Source: a virus. Taken from it: a DNA stretch of 21,383 nt. Each line of letters opens with the position of its first letter. The first letter of the stretch is position 1. The stretch lies in the IMG/VR virus record IMGVR_UViG_3300025617_000135, positions 1-21,383 of that record; one strand, written 5' to 3'. Both the position numbers and the translations under genes were made by a program. The notes beneath the pieces were generated by a model. That model was not told the origin of the DNA, searched no databases, and saw nothing but the letters and a program-made list of their open reading frames with translations. Shown one piece after another: positions 7,255 to 19,200 of this stretch.

Positions 7255-10200
7255 CAGGTAGCTCAGTTGTAGCTGCACGTAAGAATCTTGCAATTGAATT
7301 TTCTGTATCACCTAATGATGTACCACTTGTAGTCCAACTTTGTCCTACTTTTTTAACTACTGTTATTCTTGTATTTTCTGCAGGTGTTGTAGATAATGTT
7401 ATTTCATTAGTGTTAACATCAAACGTAAAGCCTGCTACACTAGTAGTATCACCTTCTGGGCTGTCAAGTGCTAGTGTAGGATTAAATACGTCTAGTGGTG
7501 TTTTACGCAGACGTGTGCCTGCTGCAAATACTTCAATTTCGTTCACAGAACCTACTGCATATCCAATCTCAAACGTTGCTGTTGTGCCGTCTGCTATTTT
7601 GTTATATGTTAATGTTTGGTCTTTATACGGAACAGTTTTGTTTATGTTTTGATCATATACTTTAGTATTCGTTGAATATGTATCTTTAACGCCTGTGCCT
7701 AATGTACCTCTACGAAGTTGACGTAATGTATTTTCTTCTTTTACAAAGTATTCAATACGTTCACCTTCAATAAAGATTACACCTGGTAAGTTTTGTCCTT
7801 TGTTTGGTTCTGACAATTCACTTGCATCATTGAGCTCAATTCTTAAATCATAATAATTCAATGCTTGTGCAAGTTTAGCAGCAGGTGCTTCAAGACGTTT
7901 AAAGTGTGTTCTGTTAAGCATATCCTTAAACTGTCTGTATGCAAATTTAGGCTTGCTAACAGGTGCAGTAAAGTGTATAATGTCAATGACGTCATCTGCA
8001 ATTGGCTGTCTAACTAACTGAACTTTTAGTTTATCGTCTGTAACATAATAATCTACACTAGGAGTTAGTAATTCATTATTAACACTTACCCACACATACT
8101 GTGCATCAACAGCAGGAGCACGTAGAGTAATTTCGCCAACTGTAGATCTTCGGTATGTGACATAATCAACATCTTCTGGTATTAGAGAAGCTCTTGATAC
8201 AACGTCATAATTAATACGCTCAATTTCTAATAAATCATGATTAGTAAACTGTATTATTTCTACTACTGAACCATCTGCTGGAGCAGTATCAAATTCAACA
8301 GTATTTCCATTAATTCTATAATCGCCATCTGTAATTACATAAAGTTCAAGCAAGTCACCTGGTATGCCAGTTTCGTCTGAAAGTATAATACTACTGTTTA
8401 CGATCTCAAAGCGCCACTGCAACGGTGTTACAATTTCTATTCCGTTTAAAAATACCTTAACATCTGAAACAACTAAACTACCTGCTGGCATTTGGAATAT
8501 TTCTAGTGGAAATTCACGCTGATTATTTTCTGGTATAGTATACTGAACATTATATCCTGCATTTAATATTTTATTATCAACTTTAACTAAAACATTATGT
8601 TCGGTTGGAGTTGCATATAAAGGAGCAGTTGCTAATGTAAATTGTGTAGTAGATACATCGCCAGCAAATGTATCTTTAGTAATTTGGCTGTAATTAACAA
8701 TAGTATCATCTGAGAATACACTATAATTAATTACTTCGCCTGCTGCAACAACTTCATCAAATCTAATAACTGTTTTAGATGTAGTAACAGAAGCAAATGC
8801 AACTACTGATCGCCGTATACCATTTGCACTTGCATATACACTTACTCCTTCTTCCCAATCAACTGTAGTTTCAAACTCAGTAGTTATACCGTCGCCTGTT
8901 AGTTGTCCAAAATCTAATATGTTTTGTATACCTTGTGCAACTGTTACAATGCTAAGTTCTGCACCTACTGTTGCACTATCAAGTGTTACAGTATTTGCAC
9001 TCCAGTTAATTGTGTAATCAGTTTGTGGAAGTATAATGTTATCAACTTTTACAATAACTGCATCACTACTATTAGGAATAACACCTAAATCATAAGTTAG
9101 TGTACTATCCATAATATAACTTTGACTGTTAATGACGCCTTGCCCAGCACTATCTCTAGTGTAGACTTTAATATCAAGAGTATCTAATACCTGTCCAGGA
9201 ACTAATTCTTCAGGTCCTGCACTTGTAGTCGGAGTTACAAAGCCGTCGCCGTCTGTTATAATTTCTTCTGCTGCAATACCACGTGCACTTGTGTAAGCTA
9301 AATCGCCGCCACTTAGTGCAGTATCGTAACTTTCTGCATCTGGTATAACACTACCATCACTTGTTGTTTTTCTTACAACAAATATGTCACCATCTAACAA
9401 TAATATACCTAGATCTTGTACAAAGATTGTATCAGTTACACCATCGCCCGTAATACTATTTGTGATAGCGTTTACATTAGTAGCGGATGATCCCGGAACT
9501 GCCGGAATAGCCGGTACTGCTGGTATTGCTGGTATAGCTGGTGATCCGCCTACTAATGCATCAACAACATATCCTGACACGCCTGTGTCATTTTCGCCAA
9601 AGATACTTTCTATTGTGGCAAAATCTGGTTTGCTCAACACTGGAGCAAAGTATGTATTGAACAATGCATAACCTAATGGGTTATTTGCCAACATACCTGC
9701 TGGTGTCTTTAAACTATCATCCCATTCAGGACTAAGACTGCCGCCATCCCAGTATACACTCATATCCCACATTGACCAGTTTACCAAGTAAGTGTATTCT
9801 GTGTATGCCACTGCCGCTTTCTCTGGATCTGTATTCCAATCAGGAGCATAACCACTTGGATCATATAATCCTGCGTCAATTGCTTCTTTCATAGCAAGAT
9901 GTAATGCTGTGTTTTGCCAATCAAAACTTGGTTCAAAACCAATTCTAATATCTGGATTCATTTCCACTGCATCTATACTACCAGGCACTGCACCCGGAAT
10001 ACCAAATGCGTGTATAGTGTGGAATACGTGTTCGAATATTTCTTCAATATCTCTACGCTGTGTTGGAGGATTGTTTCCGTTGATATTTTTATACCATACC
10101 ATATCCTTTTGAGCAACACTATCATTAAATGCTTGTAGTCCTGCATAACTTGCTATGCCGGCATCTTCTAACCAGTTAGGTGTATATGTACTTCCGCCGC

Positions 10201-13200
10201 CATAGCCAACTCTTTGTATTGCAGGTATTCCTGCGTGATATGTTCCTGCGTCACCACGTAGTGTTTTAATAAAGTTACGTTGATGTGTGGTGTTAATGCC
10301 AGCACCGTTAGGATCAGTTATTAATTCAAATGTTCTTGCAGTTTTCTTTGCCCATTCATCTGGTACTGCAAGTTGTCCGCCTACTGCTCCTGCAACAACT
10401 AGTTTCAATCCGTTTACAGTTAAGGCTCTGTCAAACACTGTACCATTGTTCTCAGTAATTAATGCACCATTGTTGTATTCTGCATCTGCCGGCACACCAG
10501 GTACTGCTGGAACACCCGGTACTTCTGGAACACCCGGTACTTCGGGTGTTCCTGCTACAAAATCAGTTGCATCAATTCTTACACCGTTCTTGTACAGGTT
10601 ATAAACAACACCATCTTCTAGAGGTTCGCTTAATTGCACTGCAATAGTTGATCCATCTGCTGTAAATATCTCATCTTCAAATGCACTATCGAACTCGTCC
10701 CAAGCATCTGTATACCAAGGAGCAGTGTCAAATCCAGCAGGACCATCAAAGTCAAAACTACGTACTTCAACTCCGCCGTAATCAACGCCGGTCATTAGCT
10801 GTGCTAAATCATTACCATACATACCTGCAATAGGTGCATATGCAAACTTAATTCTATCTTCTGCACTTAGCATACTTAATGGCAAGTTGTATTCTACACG
10901 AATCACTGCATTTAGAGATGGTGGTGTAGCAAATAATATCTTACCTTGTTCTCTAGTATACGATTTATCAGTATTTTCAATATTCTCATATGCATACTTG
11001 CTGCGTAATTGTAAAATATTATCTACATATACATTTACACGCTTAGTGTCAAGATCCATTGGCCATTCAAGGAAGAATCTATTTTCAGAACCTGTTCCTG
11101 TAAATGTTTCAGTTTTTGCTAATGTGCTAAACGTGTAAGTTCCGCTAGTTCTATCGAACTTAACTTTAACACTAGGTGTTCTTACTACTCCATTACCTAA
11201 AATTGCAGTTGCTTTAGTCGGAGTTCCGGCATCTAACTGTGAACCAGATATTACAACTGTAGGAGCACTAGTATATCCACTGCCTGGGTAAGTTACTTTG
11301 ATACTTGTAACTTTACCGTAACCTAAATATGCTTTAGCTTTTGCGCCGGTGCCGCCGCCACCTACTAGAGTAACAATAGGTTCAAAGGTGTAGCCGCTGC
11401 CGCCGTCTCTAACTTGTACTTCAGTTACTTCATAACCAAAATTGTCTTTCCAGTTTTTACGTGGATACACTATTGTGTCAAGATTTTCTTCAACTATTTC
11501 GCCATCTACTATTTTTGCATTGCTTGCTTCAATAGTTTTAGTAATATTATTATACGCAGGTGATAAGTCAAAGTCACTGATCGAAGTATTAGTCGGATCT
11601 ATTGCTGTGTAATCACTAACAAATTCTCTTATTTTTGTTGAATAAGGTTTAAATTCCTCAACAAAGTCTTGGTAACTTGCTAAATTATCATTGTTAAATG
11701 TTATATCTTGCAGATTTAAAGATTCTCTGTTGTGTTTTGCTTTTACAAAACTAGTTTTAAACATCCAATCAACTGATTGCTGCTCCGACATTACATAACG
11801 AAGTGCTGCCATAAACAACTGGTTGTATTCAACTTCTAGGTCGCCTACAAAGATATCATCTCTAATAGTTTCTAGTATAATACGCAATTCTACACTAGGA
11901 TTATTATCGTAAAAGTTACTATCAAAACTGCGGTTATCAAAACCTACAGTATTTTTTGAATAGTCATATAGTGTATCTTTAAACTGTATTGTACCATTTT
12001 GTCTGCCAACAGTATCGTAATTAATGGTGTAATCTTCACTGTCTTGATCATCTACTTTTTGTAGTAACAGCCAACCACCAGTACCTACTGATTCAATTTT
12101 AACAACATCACCTATATTGTTATCTAAGCTAGGCAACAGGTAAGCTCCTTTAATTGTGTCAGTAATATTAGTAAACTGATTAAAACCTGGTGCATACCAG
12201 TCAGTATAATCCCAATATAAATCTACGTTATAACTCTGAAGTTTTCTTCTGTACCAAGACTTTTCAGTGTCATTCCAAGAGTACAATGCCCATTTATCCT
12301 GTATAGATGTATCTGCGTTAACAAGCACAGTAAACGGTCTAACAGTTATTGTAGTTGCAGCATCATACCCGCTACCTGCATTGATAATATCTACATCGGT
12401 TATTTGACCAAGATTATTAATAGTTACTTCAAACTCTGCTCCGTTGCCTGCGCCATTAAGTTTAAAACTAGGAGCAACTTTATATCCGCGGCCTGCATCA
12501 GTAATGTTTACTCGTGATATTCTACCATTAGTAATAATAGGAGTTAATATTGCAGGCGTAATTTTATTTGTACTAACAAATGTAAGTTCTGCTAAAGTAT
12601 CAATTGCAAGATCATATTCACGAGATGTTGCTGTAGGAACAGCGTCTTGTTGTGACAATGGTGCTATGTTATACTCGTCGACTACTAAATTTTCTAAAAG
12701 TGTTAGGTTTATTCTTTCAATTGTCTGCTTTAGAGCTTCAATTCTGTTAACAAACATGCTCTGTCTTGGACGATTTTGCACACCATAACGATTTTTAACA
12801 GTTATTTTTGGATCTGGAACAATTCTATTATTGTCGTCAAACCCAATTAAACTGTCAAACCATTTACGTTCAATATCTGCATCAGGCTTACTGGTTTTTA
12901 GTCCATCTGATATTAGTTTATATTGACTGTGTAGGTTTTGTGTTTTCTTTGGTCCAGTAGAGTACTTGATGTTTAATACTAGATCATCGTTATCAACAAA
13001 TGTGTCAAAGTTATTGAGTACAAACTTGTTATTAGATAATAAGCTCAAAAACGGATATCCTTGTGTTCTAGGATTTTCAATTAGTGCTGCAATATCGCGG
13101 ACACTTAATCTTCTATTTTCCATTACAGGCACAGTTACTTTGTTAACTACCCAGAAGTAATACTTGTTACTAAATGTTTTGCTTACATCATTGTATACGA

Positions 13201-16200
13201 TTTTTGTGGAATATCTAGCATCACCAAATAAACTTGTTCCACTAATAGCAGCAGCAAGTCCATCAGGTGTATCTGCAATACTATCCCATATACTTGGAAT
13301 AAAGTTACTTTCAACCCATTCAAATACATCAATACTTGCACCAACAGTTAGTTTGTTCCAAGCATTTTTTTGGAAAGTCGTTGACCCTTGATAAGCATGA
13401 TCAAATTTAGCAGCTGATATGTTCCACCATACTTGTCCTACATGCTTTTCAGTCCATGCTCTGTTAGGATCAACTGAACTATCTGAAGTATTACCAGTAT
13501 TGTATACTGCTGGATCAAACGGTGTTTTAAATGTAATCTCTTGATCTGCTGGTCCGGCAATTTTACCTTGTACTGGATCAATATAATCAATATAACTTAC
13601 AATACGATTTTCACGCTTGTTGTATATGAACGCTCCGCGAATGTTATCAACGTCAACTGGTGTAATTCCTTGACTTACTACTCCCCAAGCAAACGTAGTT
13701 TTGTTCTTTCTAAAGTCAAGTAGTACGCCTTTTTTGTCGCCGTCAACTTGATCTGGTAGTCCGATGTAAACATGGTTATCGTTTGTATATATGTTTTCGC
13801 CAAATGTAGTCTGTGTTAGAGGATAGATAAATTGTTCAGAGTATACTAATGTATCGTTTAGATTTTCATATACATACACCGCACCTTTGTCTAATTTGAT
13901 ATTTCTAAAGTTTGTAAACTCATTGTCAAACGTAGTTGCAGTACCTTCAGTTTCAGTATAAAGACCGACATCAAATGTAGTTGGAATTTTTTGATCGCCA
14001 TTTAAGCTACTAACAACTAAGTTGTCAGACCCAAAACTTAGACCAAATCCAAAGCCTTCACTTTCTTCATTGTTAGGTGGAGTTAGCGTTTGTGTTAATT
14101 CAAACGTGCCTGCAACTTGTGTATACACATACACAACACCTTGATTAATTTTAGTAGTATCATCTAGCATTGCACTAACAGCAATCTGTGTACCTGCTGG
14201 ATTTAGACTAACTTTCTCTCCCCATGCATCTATATTATTAGGCGCTTCGATTATTTGATCTAATACAAACTTGTCACCAATCTCACGGTATATTGCAATT
14301 TTAGTATCTGTTGTGCTGTCATTTGCAGCTTGTGCCTGTGTAGTAGTAACTACTAATACTTGAGCGTCATCGCTTATATCAAAACTCTTACTAAATTCAA
14401 TTAAATTTTCTGCAGGATCAAACACATCTTCATTGTAAAATGCATTTGCAGTTAAGTTTGGCAAATAGCCTACATAATCTATATTGGTACTTACACTTTC
14501 CCAAGAATTATTTGTACTACTAGGTACTGCTGCACCTACACTGATATTTGTTTGTGCTTCCCACAATGCATTATCTTGAGCAACAATATTACCTTTTTTG
14601 TAAGTATAACTATTATCAAAATTTCCACGATAGTTGGAATCTTTTCCGTGCTTCCAACTAATCTTGTCCCAATAAATTGGATCAACAATTACATTTTGTT
14701 CATCTGATGTTGCTTTACGACAAATATAATAATCGTCTTTGTATATTACGATATCACCAATGTCATATGCTGTTAGTTTGTATTCACCTTTGAAGCTATC
14801 AGTTACTTTAGTACCATGACGGAATATTTCAATTGCACCAGGGTGTGTTCTTCTTTGTGTGCTGTCTTCGCCAACATCAACAAGACTGTCACTTCCTACT
14901 AATAATGTATAATAGTTTCCTACTTGTGTTATTGCAACTTTAGATCCAAAATATCTATTTGCTTCTCTGTACTCTGACACAAACGTATTTTGATATCTGT
15001 ATGTACCGTCACGCAGTTTTCTATAAATTGCAATGGCACCCTCATTTGTTAGAGAAGGACTTGATCCAGTTTTTTCAGCTGCAATATGATAAACTTGTGT
15101 ATAGTCTTTGTTTAAACTATATGGCGGATTAGCCAAACGTGCTATTCCAGATTCTGTAGTTTCATCAAAGAACCAGTATTCTTCATCAACAATTGTAGGA
15201 TCAGCAACAATATCAAAATTACTTGTGTTTTCAAATACTACCAATTTACCAACTAATGAGTTTCCTAGTACAATGTTATTGTTAATATCTGTTACAGTTC
15301 CAATTGTACGATCAACATCAGACACGCCGCGAAGACTAGTATTTGCTTTTCTGCGGATTTGGAAACGACCAATATTAGCTTGCTCTAGCCAGTCACCTGA
15401 TAATATTTTTACATATACTCTAACACTAGTAAAGTTTCGTTGCATAAACACTACTTCAGCACTACTTGTAGTAATTGTAGTTAATGCTAGACCACCTTGT
15501 CCGTCTCTTGGAACTTGGACATCTTCAATAATGTCGCCTACTTGTGGTTCAAATGCAAATCCTAAGAAGTCAAATTCACTAAGAGTAAAATCAATATAAC
15601 CATCCCATAAATCAACGATTGTTTGTTGTTTATTTAATATGTCATATGTAAATCCTGCACTTGCAACATCAATTATTCTGTTGTCGAGATTATACAAACG
15701 GAACTCCTGTGTGTCGCCTATTGTTAGTGTGTCACTAAATGCTTTCCCGACTCTTGCTACCCATTTATTACTAGGTAAATCTCGTGTTGCACCATCTTGA
15801 GCGTCAGCGCCTGCTGGATCTCCATTATAAGACAATTGTTCAATATAACTTACACGATTTTTTTCGGTTACAAATACACCAATCGCTCCAACAGTATTTT
15901 GAATGTTGTAGTAGGGGCTAAAGGGACGTACTGAGTCTTGCAATCTAACGTCAGCATAAACTAGGCCACGTCCAGTGTCATAGTATACTCCATTATTTGA
16001 ATACGACGGAGTTGAAATATACCAAAAGCCGCCAACTGCATCAGTTGTACTGTATGTAGCTTCTTCTGTATAAGTTCCTACAAAATCTAATTCTTCAATA
16101 AACAGTTCACCAGTAATGTCAAATACGCCGTTTGTATTTTTAACGTAAATTACTGCACTATCTCTACGTTTGCTAGCATAAAATACTTCAGCACTACCTG

Positions 16201-19200
16201 TATCTGTTGTAACAATATCGCCCACTGTTGGTAAAGTAACAAATGTACTAACAAAAAATACATGATCAATCTTTTCAACAATAGTATGATCTTGAGATAT
16301 AAATTCTTTAGTAATAGCAGGAATATTTCCATCAAACGGAATATAGTTGTCAAGTGTAGGGTATGCAAAACTACGCTGATTCCAGAATAAATTAATTGTG
16401 TCGCCTGCTGTTGTACCGATATACATATCCAACGGAGCACGTACTAGCAGGTGATCAACTGTGTTATTTTCTAATCCTGCATCGCCTGCAACTAATAGAT
16501 TTAGTGTTGTACTATCTGCATCAGCAGCACTTGCAATATTTACATATGTGTCAAAAGTACTAAACGGCTGGTTTGCAATTTCTGGAAGAATCTGTCTATT
16601 CACCTTCCACAGACTTTCTCTGTAACGCACAATATCATTTTTATTGTATGTTGCATCAGTCTGGAAGTCAAACGTACTTGCACCAGTTCCTGCTTCAGTT
16701 TTGTATGCTAGTCTAGTGTTAACGTCACTAGCTTGCGGAATTCCTACTACTAAGTATTCTCCGTCTGGAGATACTGCAATACTTCTACCAAAGTCTGCAT
16801 TAGTAATATCAAAGATTTCATCATCATCAAAAATAATTTCTTGATCTAATAATAGATTTGATGCTTCTCTAGTTCTTCTGTAAACAGACACTTTGCCATT
16901 TAAGTCATTTTCAGAAGATACAAAAACATTATTATTGTTTTTTGTTACCGCAACACTATTACTAAATCCTTGATCTGTACTGTCATAGTCTGAAGGGTTA
17001 GTAATAGACTGAGAATTTAAGTATACTGGATTATTTTCTAATACTGCCCATTCATCATTATATGTATCAATCCATAACTTTTGCTGTGCATACAGATCTT
17101 GATTTATTGCAGTATTAATTTCTACAACATTATCTACTCTCACAGTTCTTAATTTAGATACTGCAAATAATTCATCTTCAAAGTCTGCTATTTCATTGTC
17201 TCGAGGCACACGTATTTGTACAGTATTAAGATTAATACTATCAATTTCATATAATCCATTAATAGAGTATTCTGTTGCTCCGCGAATACCAATGTACTCG
17301 CCTACTTCTAATACTTGTGTCGCCCATTTATCTAATGTTAATTCTACAAGGAATAATCCATTAGCTGCTATAGCAGTACTAAGTATAGATGATGTAGTAG
17401 CATTTACATTTGCCTTTACTAACTGCATAACTGTCCAGTTACGATCATCAGTATTAGTGACCCATAAGCTAGCACCTAGACTAATTTGATTAGTGTCAAC
17501 TCCTGCTAAATCTAGCATATTGCCAACAATGAAGTCTACATCATTTTCATTTGTATATCCAGCAGTTTTAATATACTCACTTGCAATTGTTTTAGTTGGA
17601 AACGGAGCATGGTTATAATCTGCAGGTTTGTCAAATACTTCGTTTGGAAGTATTCTGTAAATTTTATCAAAGTTAGTCGGTGGCAATGTATTAACAAGTT
17701 CAACTGCTTGAGGAGACTCTTGCATTTTGTCCTGTTTAAGATTATACTCAACTTGCTGCACATCATCAACTGCACCATAGCGACCAACTTGGATTGCCCA
17801 TTCTTCATAGAACTCTAAATTATCAGCAGTATTGCCAAGTGCATCAAACAGTTTAGTAAACACATTCATTGTGCCCTTGTCTGCAATTGCACCTCTATAG
17901 AATTTGAACTGACTTACATCATCGTTGATAATGTTAGCAAGATACTGACGCTTTTGATAACCGATCAAATGCTGAGCCATTTTTTGCTGCTCAGTGTCAA
18001 AGCTGTCTGAGTCTAGGTCATAGAAATCTGTAAATTGTGTAACTCTGTAATCAAAGTTAGTCATTAGTTGTGATACAGGCTTCTCACTTAACTGATACCA
18101 GTTGTTAGAATTAAAGTTTTCTGAACCTGTAGCATTAACTGTTGCTACATAATAATATTGTTTGTATTTTACAATATCGCCAATGCTATAATCTTTCCAC
18201 TGAGTCCAGTCAGTAAAACTTGCATCATCATATACAAACCCAGGAATATTTAAGCCACCGTTCCAGTTATCTGATCTATACCCGTTAACACGAATACGTT
18301 CTTGACGATAACCTGTACTAGGATTGTATATTGCATCATTAAAGTCAGTTGTGTTATCTAATAATACAACATGTTCTTTTTGAACAAGAGGCAATGCTAC
18401 ATGATATAGACCTTCATCTGTGCCAACTGTTTCTATACCAAAGCTATTTTGGTCTCTTAATAAGCTATTAAATTCTGAATCTAAAAATAGACCATCTGCT
18501 TTGAAGATGCTGTATCCGTAAAATTCGTCTTTAATATTATCAACTACAAAGTAATCTCTTTGGAATTCTATTAAATTAGCAGCAGGACTTAGTGCAATTA
18601 ATGAGCTAGCTGCCCAACCTTGTGTAGTCCAGAATAAAAATTCTTTTGCACTTTGATTCCAGTTTTCAACAGTATTAGACCCGTCAATCACATTTTCAAA
18701 ACTAAATCCAATTTCTTTTTGTCTTACATTATATCCTAAAATAAAGTCAACTACTTCTTGTGCAGTATCTAATCTGCTACCGTATTGCAACGTTTTAATA
18801 GTTACAGTATCAAAGTCCTTCTTAAATTCTGCTGTTCGGCCACCTTTAATAGGAAGTGTTGGCAATTTAGTAATGTCAGTTGTGTTAAATGTTAGTCCGC
18901 TTTTAAAAGAATTAATAACTCTGTAATATGCATTATTATGCAAAATTACTTCGCCGCTGACATAAGACGTATTTGTATTCCAAGGAACTACTTTTTCAGA
19001 AATTCCTCCAACTGTAACAGTCGATGATGACGATCCAGATTGTGCAGCATAATATTCAAAAAACGGCTTTTCTAAATTATAACCACGTATTAGATATCCT
19101 AGTTCAGCACGCTCTACAACAATGCCACTGAAAATTGCTAAGTCATTAGGACTACTAGTATTTAAAAATACTTGATAATTTTCTTGTGGGACAAAGATAC

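Larger units (their letters stand above)
13710..16990 (-). other. FG-GAP-like seven-repeat propeller region with large insertions
   Basis: Seven blade-like repeats can be read: GFSNSVAV (near 16970), [20 protein letters not shown] (near 16790), YFGSKVAI (near 14950), EFSKSFDIS (near 14395), [18 protein letters not shown] (near 14225), [17 protein letters not shown] (near 14060) and [18 protein letters not shown] (near 13800). Several are closed by a G-x-(V/I)-x-(V/I)-(Y/F) strand such as [26 protein letters not shown] and GAVYVYEN. Blade 2 is split: about 560 residues sit between its VVGIP and its GAIAIYRKL (15014-15040). Two CBM-like modules sit between blades 3 and 4. Seven is the normal blade count of integrin-alpha-type propellers. 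Confidence 0.5.

Noticed and set aside
6957-7652. Plus-strand ORF of 231 codons crossing the junction between two minus-strand genes
   Set aside because: It is antisense to two well-supported structural genes, rich in Cys and without recognisable motifs or a good ribosome-binding site. Open antisense frames are common opposite AT-rich, Thr/Asn-rich genes.
7335-9125. Intramolecular chaperone (endosialidase-type) at the end of the giant protein
   Set aside because: The C-terminus ends in beta repeats and a short polar tail (RAATTELPE). I see no helical chaperone segment or Ser/Asp cleavage motif.
10010-10033. Zinc metallopeptidase call from the EHVFHTIH motif
   Set aside because: The motif has neither HExxH nor HxxEH spacing. 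A metal site remains possible, but a protease name is not supported.
9495-10555. CRISPR or transposon ends at the repeated linkers
   Set aside because: The units are 9 or 18 bases, contiguous, in frame and encode Pro triplets. There are no spacers, no transposase and no terminal inverted repeats.
15108-15599. Plus-strand ORF of 163 codons opposite the giant gene
   Set aside because: It lies wholly inside the giant gene on the opposite strand, with no ribosome-binding site or family pattern.
16150-17808. Two short minus-strand ORFs (16150-16440 and 17536-17808) in another frame of the giant gene
   Set aside because: They are Leu/Ile/Gln-rich out-of-frame readings of a continuous coding frame. 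The main frame is intact here, so no frameshift is implied.
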